Shown in pieces: positions 31,322 to 40,694 of a stretch of 64,000 nt of DNA; positions within the stretch are counted from its first letter, which is position 1; each line of letters begins with the position of its first letter. The position numbers and the translations under genes are program-made. The notes under the pieces were generated by a model, which saw only the letters and a program-made list of their open reading frames with translations, did no database searches and was not told the DNA's origin. The stretch comes from an uncultured Saprospiraceae bacterium (GTDB lineage: Bacteria > Bacteroidota > Bacteroidia > Chitinophagales > Saprospiraceae), in NCBI GenBank assembly GCA_937944095.1, contig CALEAC010000081.1, positions 1-64,000 on the forward strand. The letters run 5' to 3'.

Positions 31322-32257
31322 ATGAGTAAAGTTACAGTTGTAGGCGCCGGAAATGTCGGTGCTACCGTAGCCAATGTACTAGCGCACAAAGACATTGTTA
31401 ATGAAGTTGTCTTACTTGACATCAAAGATTCATTTGCAAAAGGCAAGGCTCTGGATACTTGGCAGCAAGCACCAGTTGACTATTACAGTACTAAGGTAAC
31501 TGGGACTGGAGATTATAAAGCGACTAAGGGTTCTGACATTGTCGTCATTACAGCTGGTATACCGAGAAAGCCAGGAATGAGTCGTGATGACCTGATTTCC
31601 ACTAATGCAAAGATTGTTGTATCCGTAACGAAGTCTATCCTTAAGTATAGCAAGAAAGCTATCTTTATAATCGTATCTAACCCTCTTGATGTTATGTCAT
31701 ATGCTGCTCTTAAGGCAGCTGGGGTAGAGCCACACAGAGTAATCGGCATGGCAGGCATCCTAGACACGGCAAGATATAGAGCGTTTCTTGCTACCGAATT
31801 AAGTGTTTCGCCAAAAGATATTCAGGCCGTACTAATGGGTGGTCATGGAGATACAATGGTGCCTTTGCCTAGATTCACGACTGTCGCTGGTATACCTGTT
31901 ACAGACTTAATCAGCAAAGTCGCTTTGAATAAGATTGTTGCCAGAACTAAGAAAGGTGGCGGAGAGCTTGTTAAACTAATGGGTACATCAGCATGGTATG
32001 CACCAGGAGCTGCTGCTGCTCAGATGGTAGAGTCTATTATCAAAGACGACGGCAGAATTTTTCCATGTAGTGTTTGGTTACAAGGTGAATATGGACTCAA
32101 GAATATGTTTTTAGGTGTACCAGTTCAGTTAGGAAAGGAAGGTGTCAAGAAAATCATAGTTCTCAAGTTGAATAGAGAAGAGAAGAAATTACTTAAGAAT
32201 TCTGCACAGCATGTGACTGAAGTTATCAAGTCCTTCAAAAAGATGAAATTAGTATAA
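31322..32257 (+). CDS. mdh: Malate dehydrogenase (LDH-like type)
   Basis: VTVVGAGNVGATVANVLA, AGIPRKPGMSRDDLISTNA, IVSNPLDVMSYAA, MGGHGDTMVPLPR. Confidence 0.96.
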   Translation: MSKVTVVGAGNVGATVANVLAHKDIVNEVVLLDIKDSFAKGKALDTWQQAPVDYYSTKVTGTGDYKATKGSDIVVITAGIPRKPGMSRDDLISTNAKIVVSVTKSILKYSKKAIFIIVSNPLDVMSYAALKAAGVEPHRVIGMAGILDTARYRAFLATELSVSPKDIQAVLMGGHGDTMVPLPRFTTVAGIPVTDLISKVALNKIVARTKKGGGELVKLMGTSAWYAPGAAAAQMVESIIKDDGRIFPCSVWLQGEYGLKNMFLGVPVQLGKEGVKKIIVLKLNREEKKLLKNSAQHVTEVIKSFKKMKLV

Positions 32258-32773
32258 GTGGAAATAGACCTAGAAAAATATATAACCAATGAGGGTAACA
32301 CGCTTAATGAGTTAGGCAGAAACCGCCCTCTGTTGGTTGTTTTTCTACGTCATTTTGGTTGTCTTTTTTGCAGAGAGGCATTGCATGACATCTCGTCCAA
32401 TCCAGATATTATCGCTAATGATAAAATCAAGATTATTCTTGTTCATATGGCCTCTATTAAGGAAGCAGAAGATTTTTTCTCGCAATCAAACTTAAAAGGC
32501 ATAGAACACATTTCAGACCCTGAACTTAAGATTTACAATGACTTTGGTCTAACCAAAGGGACTTTTAGGCAATTATTTGGATTAAGTACATGGATAAGAG
32601 GCTATGATGTATATCAGAAAGGTATCTCGTTTTCTGCTAGGCAAATAGGTGATAGTTTCCAGATGCCCGGTATATTTCTTTTAAAAGAAAATCAAATAGT
32701 GGCAAGCTATATTCATAAAAGGGCTTCAGATAGACCTGACTATAATCAACTAATATCCTCCTGTATCTCCTGA
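32258..32773 (+). CDS. AhpC/TSA-like (PRXL2/FAM213-type) redox protein
   Basis: LLVVFLRHFGCLFCREALHDIS CxxC motif; GTG start abuts mdh stop codon. Confidence 0.75.
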   Translation: MEIDLEKYITNEGNTLNELGRNRPLLVVFLRHFGCLFCREALHDISSNPDIIANDKIKIILVHMASIKEAEDFFSQSNLKGIEHISDPELKIYNDFGLTKGTFRQLFGLSTWIRGYDVYQKGISFSARQIGDSFQMPGIFLLKENQIVASYIHKRASDRPDYNQLISSCIS

Positions 32774-32828
32774 CGTTGTATACCTCTCTACTTACTTATT
32801 ACGTTATACCCATACAATTTCGTCTGCT

Positions 32829-33704
32829 ATGAGATACATGTTTAGTACTATTATCCTTTTGGTGGTCATAACGACTGATAATTATTCACAGAAAGGTGAC
32901 TATGGAATAGTTGATGACCTCCAGTTCTATTCTGACATCATGGCCAATGCCTATGAACCTGCAACAAGACAAAGGGCAGCTGTCCATTTTAATGAATTGT
33001 TTATTGAATTTGTAAGCTTACCTTCTGCTTTCCAAGAACTTGATCAGGACTTCAAGTTCCTTTCTATATTGTCACCTGAGTCTAATGATTTTAAGCTAAT
33101 TAGTTGGCTTACTAAAGGTGATAATGAGATATACGACTTCTTTGGTTATATCATATTTTCAGATGGCACTTTCCAGCAGCTAAAGCGCTCGGAACCTTTG
33201 TCTAATGAACACGCCTACTTAAGTAATTCCGCAGATGATTGGTACGGCTGCTTGTATTATAAGCTTATGGAATTAGAGGAGAATCAATATCTATTGTTTG
33301 GTTTAGACCCAAGTACTAAGTATGATAATCTGAAGCTATTAGATGTCATGACGATTAATAATAAAGAGGTGAGCTTCGGATCTGCTATTTTCGAAGATAA
33401 AGAAGAGAGAGGTACTTTTCTTAATCGACTCATTCTTAATTTCTCTTCGGATGCTGCAGTGACGCTGAATTACAACGAAAAAAGTAAAATGATCATACAT
33501 GATCATCTAGAATCTAGAATGGGCTTACAAGCAGGCCAAGGTGTTACGAGTCTTCCAGATGGTACTTACGAAGGTTATTTCTATAGCAAAGGTAAGTGGA
33601 TGTATAAGGAAAAACTATTCGACCATATCTACGAAGAAGCCCCTAGGCCTAAACCAGTTTTTTCTGATAAGCCCAAGACGGATGAGAAGGTTAAATTAAA
33701 GTGA
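32829..33704 (+). CDS. Conserved hypothetical secreted protein
   Basis: Intact 291-aa ORF with N-terminal hydrophobic signal; no recognised motif. Confidence 0.65.
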   Translation: MRYMFSTIILLVVITTDNYSQKGDYGIVDDLQFYSDIMANAYEPATRQRAAVHFNELFIEFVSLPSAFQELDQDFKFLSILSPESNDFKLISWLTKGDNEIYDFFGYIIFSDGTFQQLKRSEPLSNEHAYLSNSADDWYGCLYYKLMELEENQYLLFGLDPSTKYDNLKLLDVMTINNKEVSFGSAIFEDKEERGTFLNRLILNFSSDAAVTLNYNEKSKMIIHDHLESRMGLQAGQGVTSLPDGTYEGYFYSKGKWMYKEKLFDHIYEEAPRPKPVFSDKPKTDEKVKLK

Positions 33705-34986
33705 CGAGTACAAAAGGTCCAATCGTCTCTTTAGAAACCTTGTATCTCTCGTCACTGCGGTAACCGGCAAGCCATACTATCTCTGACCCATTTAGGAAGA
33801 TGGGAATGGTATTTTTCTTAGCTCTATCGACCTTTTGATTGATGAAGTATTTTTTTAGCGATTGTGATTGTCCTTTCATCCCCAAAGGGCAGAACTGGTC
33901 ACCACTTTGCCATGTTCGGATAGTCAAATTATTAGCTATCTTTTCCCTGGGAATGTATATTTTACTTGAATCTAATTCCAATACTTCAGCTGTCAGTTCA
34001 ATCAAGAACTTATAAGATCCGAAACAAATTTCTTGTGGTAAGTTTTCTAGAGTCACTATTCTAGCTTCATGTGCTGGCTCTCGGGGATAAATAATAATAT
34101 TAGATCTATCGATTAATATTATATGATCTGCAGTAAAGAACTGCCTACCAACCCTTTCAAGACAAGATAGAATATCATGAGCTTGGCTAAAATTTATTCC
34201 ATATTTTGACAAGGCATGATATATAAAATCTGCAGATGCTAAGTCAATAAATATCTGTTTATCTAAACAGGTCCTTACGCCATCGGTTGTATCGACTGTT
34301 ATCGTCGCTGCTATGAGTTTTTCTACAAGAGCCTGTAATAGGCTTTCATTCCTTTGGTTCCTTATGCTAAGGTTTAATAGTTTTTCGTCGACATCATTAG
34401 TTACAGAATTAATCGATGGAAGTAACTCATTTCTAATGAGGTTGCGTAAGTACTTATTCTTACTGTTCGACTCATCAGTGACAAAGCCGACAGTATTTGC
34501 CTTAGCATAGCTGATAATTTCTTTCTTACTAAATTGTAATAAGGGTCTTAGCACATGTGAATTGACGACAGGAATCGTTCTGAGCGATCTACCATTCAGG
34601 AAATTGACAAAAATAGTCTCGACGGCATCATCCTTGTGATGAGCGGTCAATATATAGGTATAATCCAGTTTACTAAAAAATGAATAGCGTGCATTGCGTG
34701 CATAATCGTGGAAGTTACCATGAATACCTTGTTTGTAATCGAGGTTATGAAGGTGGCAGGTTATCGATCTTGCTCTACAATATTCTAGTACAAATGCTTG
34801 ATCTGTATCAGAGGCGCCAGATCTAGTATTATGGTTGACATGCGCAACGGCATAGGACTTAGGAGTACTTTCTAACAAATGGCATAAGACCATAGAATCA
34901 ATACCGCCACTAACTGCAACTAAAATCTTGACCTTATTGGCTAAGAGCTCATTTTCGACGAGGAAGTCTTTAAACCTATTAATCAA
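33691..34986 (-). CDS. tilS: tRNA(Ile)-lysidine synthetase
   Basis: ILVAVSGGIDSMVLCHLLE PP-loop; TAHHKDDAVETIFVNFLNGRS; C-terminal PLGMKGQSQSLKKYFINQKV. Confidence 0.95.
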   Translation of the reverse strand: MINRFKDFLVENELLANKVKILVAVSGGIDSMVLCHLLESTPKSYAVAHVNHNTRSGASDTDQAFVLEYCRARSITCHLHNLDYKQGIHGNFHDYARNARYSFFSKLDYTYILTAHHKDDAVETIFVNFLNGRSLRTIPVVNSHVLRPLLQFSKKEIISYAKANTVGFVTDESNSKNKYLRNLIRNELLPSINSVTNDVDEKLLNLSIRNQRNESLLQALVEKLIAATITVDTTDGVRTCLDKQIFIDLASADFIYHALSKYGINFSQAHDILSCLERVGRQFFTADHIILIDRSNIIIYPREPAHEARIVTLENLPQEICFGSYKFLIELTAEVLELDSSKIYIPREKIANNLTIRTWQSGDQFCPLGMKGQSQSLKKYFINQKVDRAKKNTIPIFLNGSEIVWLAGYRSDERYKVSKETIGPFVLVTLI

Positions 34987-35021
34987 AATCCATATATTAG
35001 TCTCCGAATAAAGGTGTTAAC

Positions 35022-35642
35022 TTGAAGATGATCGATTTCCATAAGATATTATTGTGTTTTTGTGTACTACTAACTAGTTGCAAAAATGATGTGCCTCAGA
35101 GGCCTGAATCATTATTGAAAACACCTGAAACACAAAACAGTGATAGAATAAAAACCAAATTAAACAATCCTATCTTACAACAAGCTCAAGATAAACACAA
35201 TGAGCTAGAAAAAGCTAGGACTGCGGACCCCAAGCTAGTAGCTGCTCAGCGCGCTCAAGCCTTATCGATAATCAACCATAGACTTAAGCAAAATAGTGAG
35301 TCCTATGCGATTGTAGAGGCAGATACCTGGGAGTATCAGTTCTTACACGATGGCGAAATGTCTAAACCCGGCGAATATGATGGGGTATGGATTGACTACA
35401 AAGCGGATCACACTTATACTTATGGACACTATAGTGAGATAAAAGGGAGTGGAAAGTATAACTATCACAGTGAGCGAAGTGAGATTCTGATGGTTGATGA
35501 CGATACATCTAAGAAACCAGAAGAATGGACAACAAAGCACGCAGGTGATATTATGATTCGAGTAGGCACTGCAACCTATAAGGACAATCATATACAAATG
35601 AAACTCGTCAGAGTGCCAGACGACATCCAGAAACAATCTTAA
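35022..35642 (+). CDS. Hypothetical lipoprotein
   Basis: Lipobox LLTSCKN; 206-aa intact ORF. Confidence 0.65.
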   Translation: MKMIDFHKILLCFCVLLTSCKNDVPQRPESLLKTPETQNSDRIKTKLNNPILQQAQDKHNELEKARTADPKLVAAQRAQALSIINHRLKQNSESYAIVEADTWEYQFLHDGEMSKPGEYDGVWIDYKADHTYTYGHYSEIKGSGKYNYHSERSEILMVDDDTSKKPEEWTTKHAGDIMIRVGTATYKDNHIQMKLVRVPDDIQKQS

Positions 35643-36665
35643 TTATCGATAAATCTTGCTTTTATTAAGGAAGCGCCTATAATTATCAGCATTCCTATTA
35701 TGTTCTATCAGGTTTCTTGCAAAAGCGTGTCGACCTGAGTTATCTGGTTTGGCACAGAAGTATAGATATTTATGCTTTTCGTAATTCAGCACGGCATCAA
35801 GTGAAGAGATATCAGGCATGCAGATTGGCCCAGGAGGCAGACCAGAATATTTGTAGGTATTATAAGGCGAATCTATTGCTAAGTGCTTGTTAAGAACCCG
35901 CCTTATCTCGAAATCTCCGTTAGCAAAAACGACAGTAGGGTCAGCTTGTAACAATTGTCCTCGGCGTAATCTATTAAGATACACACCAGCAACTCTAGGC
36001 TTCTCATCGTTCACCAGTGTCTCTTTTTGTACTATTGATGCTAGTGTATATAATTCAGACTTAGTCAAACCGAGGACTGAGAGTTTCTGCATTCTTTCTT
36101 CGTTGAAAAACTTTCGTCTTTCTTTAGTGAAACGCTTAAGTAAGTCTTCGCCGCTGGTAGTCCAATAGATCTGATAAGTATTCGGTATGAACAAACTCAT
36201 GATGTTTTCCTGAGTGTATTCTTCTTCAGTTGCTATAAAATTAGATATGTCGGCCGATAAGTCTGTTTTATTCAGTTCTAGTGTATGAGCAAAGTAATCA
36301 ACTAACTCATTGATTGTCCTAAGATTATTAAAAGTTAGATTTAAGGGTGATTGTCTCCCAGACCTCAACAGCGATATCAATTGCTTGTTGCTCCAACCAT
36401 CCTTGACAAGATATCGTCCTGACTTTGGTTTCTTATATTTCATAAGCTGAGCAACTCGTCGGATCGAACGCTTATCTCTGATTAAATTTCTGCTACTGAG
36501 TGTGTCTATGACTATGTCGATATCCTGTGCATCGCTAGGAATATGTATAATCTGGTCTTGCGTATCTGGACAGCTCACATTAGGGCCAAATATCATCCTA
36601 TAACCGTAGAAAGCGATAGCTATACATATAAGTGTAGCAACGAATATTATAAACCGAAGCTTCAT
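35643..36665 (-). CDS. mltG: Endolytic transglycosylase MltG (YceG family)
   Basis: LASIVQKETLVNDEKPRVAGVYLNRLRRGQLLQADPTVVFA, YNTYKYSGLPPGPICMP. Confidence 0.95.
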   Translation of the reverse strand: MKLRFIIFVATLICIAIAFYGYRMIFGPNVSCPDTQDQIIHIPSDAQDIDIVIDTLSSRNLIRDKRSIRRVAQLMKYKKPKSGRYLVKDGWSNKQLISLLRSGRQSPLNLTFNNLRTINELVDYFAHTLELNKTDLSADISNFIATEEEYTQENIMSLFIPNTYQIYWTTSGEDLLKRFTKERRKFFNEERMQKLSVLGLTKSELYTLASIVQKETLVNDEKPRVAGVYLNRLRRGQLLQADPTVVFANGDFEIRRVLNKHLAIDSPYNTYKYSGLPPGPICMPDISSLDAVLNYEKHKYLYFCAKPDNSGRHAFARNLIEHNRNADNYRRFLNKSKIYR

Positions 36666-37484
36666 CTAATATTGCTCAGATTCGTTGGGGAAATCACTGG
36701 ATTTGACATCAGAGATGTATGATTCCACTGCGCCTTTCATTCCATTATAGAGATCCATATATCGTCTGAGGAATCTTGGGTTAAACTCCTTAGTAATACC
36801 GAATAGGTCATGGCTTACTAGGACTTGTCCATCTGTTTGATTACCGGCACCAATACCAATTGTAGGAATCCTTAGATTCTCAGTCACTGTTTTTGCTAAG
36901 TCAGCAGGTATTTTCTCCATAACCAGACCGAATACACCAACTCGCTCTAGTAATTTGGCATCACTGAGTAATTGCTGCGCCTCCTCGTCTTCTTTTGCTC
37001 TTACTGTATAGGTCCCAAACTTATATATCGATTGGGGGGTTAAGCCCAGATGCCCCATGACAGGTACACCAGCTGTTAATATTCGACTTACAGAATCGAC
37101 AATCTCTTCTCCGCCTTCTAATTTGACAGCATGAGCACCAGATTCCTTCATAATCCTAATTGCTGAGCTCAGAGCCTTAGTCGAATTGCCTTGGTAAGTG
37201 CCGAATGGCAGGTCCACAACGACTAGCGCTTTTTTGACCGCGCGGATGACAGAGGACGCATGATATATCATCTGATCCAGCGTAATCGGTAAGGTTGTTT
37301 CATGACCAGCCATGACATTTGAAGCAGAATCACCTACTAAGATTACATCTATTCCAGCATCATCTATGACCTTGGCCATGCTATAATCATAGGCGGTTAA
37401 CATTGTGATTTTCTCACCCTCCTCCTTCATACGTTGGAGTGTGAGCGTGGTCATTCTTTTGGCATCCTTACTTACTGCTGACAT
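36666..37484 (-). CDS. panB: 3-methyl-2-oxobutanoate hydroxymethyltransferase
   Basis: [61 protein letters not shown]. Confidence 0.96.
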   Translation of the reverse strand: MSAVSKDAKRMTTLTLQRMKEEGEKITMLTAYDYSMAKVIDDAGIDVILVGDSASNVMAGHETTLPITLDQMIYHASSVIRAVKKALVVVDLPFGTYQGNSTKALSSAIRIMKESGAHAVKLEGGEEIVDSVSRILTAGVPVMGHLGLTPQSIYKFGTYTVRAKEDEEAQQLLSDAKLLERVGVFGLVMEKIPADLAKTVTENLRIPTIGIGAGNQTDGQVLVSHDLFGITKEFNPRFLRRYMDLYNGMKGAVESYISDVKSSDFPNESEQY

Positions 37485-37564
37485 TTGGTAGATGATTATG
37501 TCGACAAGATATAAAATTAGCCCTCTTAAACTGCCTTATTTATTATTTCCGTTAGCTTTGTTGT

Positions 37565-38545
37565 ATGAAATACTTACTTCTATTACTTGCATTGACCCTA
37601 GTTGTTTCTTGTGATAATACACTTAATGTTATAGAAGATGCACGAGATATACCCATCGTCTATGGATTCTTGTCATCTACAGATTCGACTCAGTATATCC
37701 GTGTAGAACGGGCTTTTGTGGATATGGAAATCTCTGCCTTAGAACTGGCTAAGAATCCAGACTCACTGTATTATCCTGCTTCAGTTACTGTCAGTATTAA
37801 AGACTTAAATACTCAAATAAGTTATCAGGCAGAACGTGTCAATGGTAATGACGAAGGTTTTCAGAGAGAAGATGGTGTTTTTGTGACAGAACCAAATATC
37901 TTATATAAGATCGGTAAGGATGTAAGTATAGAAGAAGATCGTGATTACGAATTGATACTTAATCGTGGTGATGAACTAAATCTCGTAACGGCAACGACTA
38001 ATATAGTAGGGACGACATCTATGATAAGACCTAATCCAGTGGTCAATGATCCTAAAGTAGATTTCGCCTCTGCTAATCCGACTCAATTCAAATGGAGGAG
38101 CGCTAATAATGCCGTTATATATGATTTAATCATGACTATTAATTATAGAGAAAGAACAGAGGACACTCAATATCAACCAAAATCCATCGTATGGGAACTG
38201 GCAAAGGGACTAACGATAGAAGAGCATGCGCAAAGAGGTAATGAGTTCTTTTCTGTCTTGGCGGCAAATGTCGAAAAGGACCCAGAAATAATTAGACGTT
38301 TTGAGGATATCACTATTGATGTCGTGTCAGGTAATCAACAATTATTAGAATATATCAGGATTATAGAAGCTAACCTAGGTATTACTTCAACCCAGGATAT
38401 ACCGACATATACTAATCTCTCAGAAGGTCGAGGCATTTTTGCATCTAGAAACACCTATACCTTCCCTGGAATAGGCCTCAGTAATGGGACTATTGATTCA
38501 TTGATTAATGGCTCTGTCACAAAAGACCTCAACTTCATTAGATAA
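37565..38545 (+). CDS. DUF4249-like lipoprotein
   Basis: Lipobox LVVSCDN; DIPIVYGFLSSTDSTQYIRVERAF resembles DUF4249 N-terminus. Confidence 0.6.
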   Translation: MKYLLLLLALTLVVSCDNTLNVIEDARDIPIVYGFLSSTDSTQYIRVERAFVDMEISALELAKNPDSLYYPASVTVSIKDLNTQISYQAERVNGNDEGFQREDGVFVTEPNILYKIGKDVSIEEDRDYELILNRGDELNLVTATTNIVGTTSMIRPNPVVNDPKVDFASANPTQFKWRSANNAVIYDLIMTINYRERTEDTQYQPKSIVWELAKGLTIEEHAQRGNEFFSVLAANVEKDPEIIRRFEDITIDVVSGNQQLLEYIRIIEANLGITSTQDIPTYTNLSEGRGIFASRNTYTFPGIGLSNGTIDSLINGSVTKDLNFIR

Positions 38546-38700
38546 TATGACTTTTTGTCATATATCTATTGCTGCAAACTGCTTCTTGTCAGTCTAATTG
38601 GTCTTATTCATGTATTTCTGTCATAAATTACACCAAGGCACAGGCTTTGATGTGCTTATATTGATATTTATAAAAACACGTAAAGTTTAATTACAGACTT

Positions 38701-40611
38701 ATGGGCAAAATAATAGGCATTGATCTCGGTACCACTAACTCAGTTGTAGCAGTTATGGAAGGTAACGAGCCAGTTGTTATACCAAATGATGAAGGTCGTC
38801 GGACGACACCTTCTGTTGTTGCTTTCTTAGATAATGGAGAAAGAAAAGTTGGCGATCCAGCCAAACGTCAAGCAATCACCAATCCCACGAAAACGATATC
38901 CTCTGTCAAAAGGTATATGGGACAGCGATTCGAGGAAGTCGCTACGGAGATAAAAAGGGCGTCTTATAAAGTTGTCAAAGGAGACAACAGTACAGTCAAG
39001 ATCAAGATTGACGATAGAGAATATACACCTCAGGAAATCTCTGCGATGATTCTTCAGAAAATGAAGAAGACAGCTGAAGATTTCTTAGGCACAGAAGTAA
39101 CAGGCGCTGTAGTCACTGTCCCGGCGTACTTCAATGATTCACAAAGACAAGCTACGAAAGAAGCAGGCGAAATCGCAGGACTGAAAGTAGAAAGAATCAT
39201 AAATGAGCCGACAGCAGCTGCGCTTGCATATGGCTTAGATAAAAAAAACCAAGATGTCACCATCGTCGTATACGATTTAGGTGGTGGTACTTTTGATGTT
39301 TCGATTCTTGAGCTAGGCGATGGTGTATTCGAAGTGAAATCCACTAATGGTGATACGCACTTAGGAGGTGACGATTTTGATCAAGTGATCATAGATCATT
39401 TGGCAGAAGAATTCATTAGGCAAGAGAACATAGACTTAAGAAAAGATCCTATGGCGCTGCAAAGACTTAAAGAAGCAGCAGAAAAAGCTAAAATAGAATT
39501 ATCTTCTTCGACGGAGACAGATATCAACTTACCTTATGTCACAGCTGTAGATGGTGTACCTAAGCACTTAGTTCTTAAATTGTCTAGAGCCAAGTTCGAA
39601 CAACTATCTGATGATCTGGTAGAGCGTACCCTTAAGCCATGCCAGGAAGCACTTAAGGATGCTGGTATATCTAAGTCTGACTTAGATGAAGTGATTCTAG
39701 TAGGTGGTTCGACGAGAATTCCTAAGATACAAGAAGCAGTCGAAAAGTTTTTTGGCAAGAAGCCAAATAGAAGTGTCAATCCAGATGAAGTTGTAGCAGT
39801 TGGTGCATCTATCCAAGGTGGTGTACTTAGTGGTGATGTTCAGGATGTATTATTGCTAGATGTTACACCTCTTTCTATGGGAATAGAAACAATGGGCGGT
39901 GTCTATGATGTTGTTATAGAGTCTAATTCTACTATACCAACCAAGAAATCCAAAGTCTATTCTACTGCTGCAGATAATCAGCCTAGTGTTGAGATTCACA
40001 TCTTACAAGGTGAGAGACCGATGGCCAGTGCTAATAGAACAGTTGGTCGTTTTATCTTAGATGGTATTCCGCCAGCTCCAAGAGGCGTGCCTCAAGTAGA
40101 AGTGAGCTTTGACATGGATGCAAATGGTATACTTAATGTCTCCGCGAAAGACAAGGGTACAGGAAAAGAGCAAAACATCAGAATAGAAGCATCTACGGGC
40201 TTATCTAAAGAGGAGATAGAAAAAATGAAAGCCGAAGCAGCAGCCAACGCCGATTCTGATAAGATGGCAAGGGAAAATGCTGATAAGATTAATACGGCAG
40301 ACACACTTATCTTCCAGACTGAAAAGCAGATGAAAGATTATGGTGATAAGATCCCAGAAGATAAGAAAGTACCTATAGAAGCAGCATTAGTTGAACTAAA
40401 AGAAGCCCACAAGATGCAAGACATCGGGCAAATAGACGCGGCCATGGAAAAGATGAATACAGCATGGCAGGCTGCTAGTCAGGACATCTATGCTGCTAGC
40501 CAAGAAGCAGAAGGTGCTGCTGGTGCTGGCGAGACAACAGAATCAAGTCCTGAAGGGAAGGATGGCGAAGAAGTGACCGATGTGGAATTCGAAGAGGTTT
40601 CTGACAAGTAG
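38701..40611 (+). CDS. dnaK: Molecular chaperone DnaK
   Basis: [69 protein letters not shown]. Confidence 0.98.
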   Translation: MGKIIGIDLGTTNSVVAVMEGNEPVVIPNDEGRRTTPSVVAFLDNGERKVGDPAKRQAITNPTKTISSVKRYMGQRFEEVATEIKRASYKVVKGDNSTVKIKIDDREYTPQEISAMILQKMKKTAEDFLGTEVTGAVVTVPAYFNDSQRQATKEAGEIAGLKVERIINEPTAAALAYGLDKKNQDVTIVVYDLGGGTFDVSILELGDGVFEVKSTNGDTHLGGDDFDQVIIDHLAEEFIRQENIDLRKDPMALQRLKEAAEKAKIELSSSTETDINLPYVTAVDGVPKHLVLKLSRAKFEQLSDDLVERTLKPCQEALKDAGISKSDLDEVILVGGSTRIPKIQEAVEKFFGKKPNRSVNPDEVVAVGASIQGGVLSGDVQDVLLLDVTPLSMGIETMGGVYDVVIESNSTIPTKKSKVYSTAADNQPSVEIHILQGERPMASANRTVGRFILDGIPPAPRGVPQVEVSFDMDANGILNVSAKDKGTGKEQNIRIEASTGLSKEEIEKMKAEAAANADSDKMARENADKINTADTLIFQTEKQMKDYGDKIPEDKKVPIEAALVELKEAHKMQDIGQIDAAMEKMNTAWQAASQDIYAASQEAEGAAGAGETTESSPEGKDGEEVTDVEFEEVSDK

Positions 40612-40631
40612 TTAGGCAGATAATTCAAAGT

Positions 40632-40670
40632 AAAAAGCGACTGTCTCAAATTGGAGACAGTCGCTTTTTT
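40632..40670 (+). terminator. Strong (potentially bidirectional) intrinsic terminator of dnaK
   Basis: AAAAAGCGACTGTCTC-aaattg-GAGACAGTCGCTTTTTT perfect stem with flanking A/T runs, between convergent genes. Confidence 0.9.
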
Positions 40671-40694
40671 ATTGGAGTGATTGGATTGTTCTCA

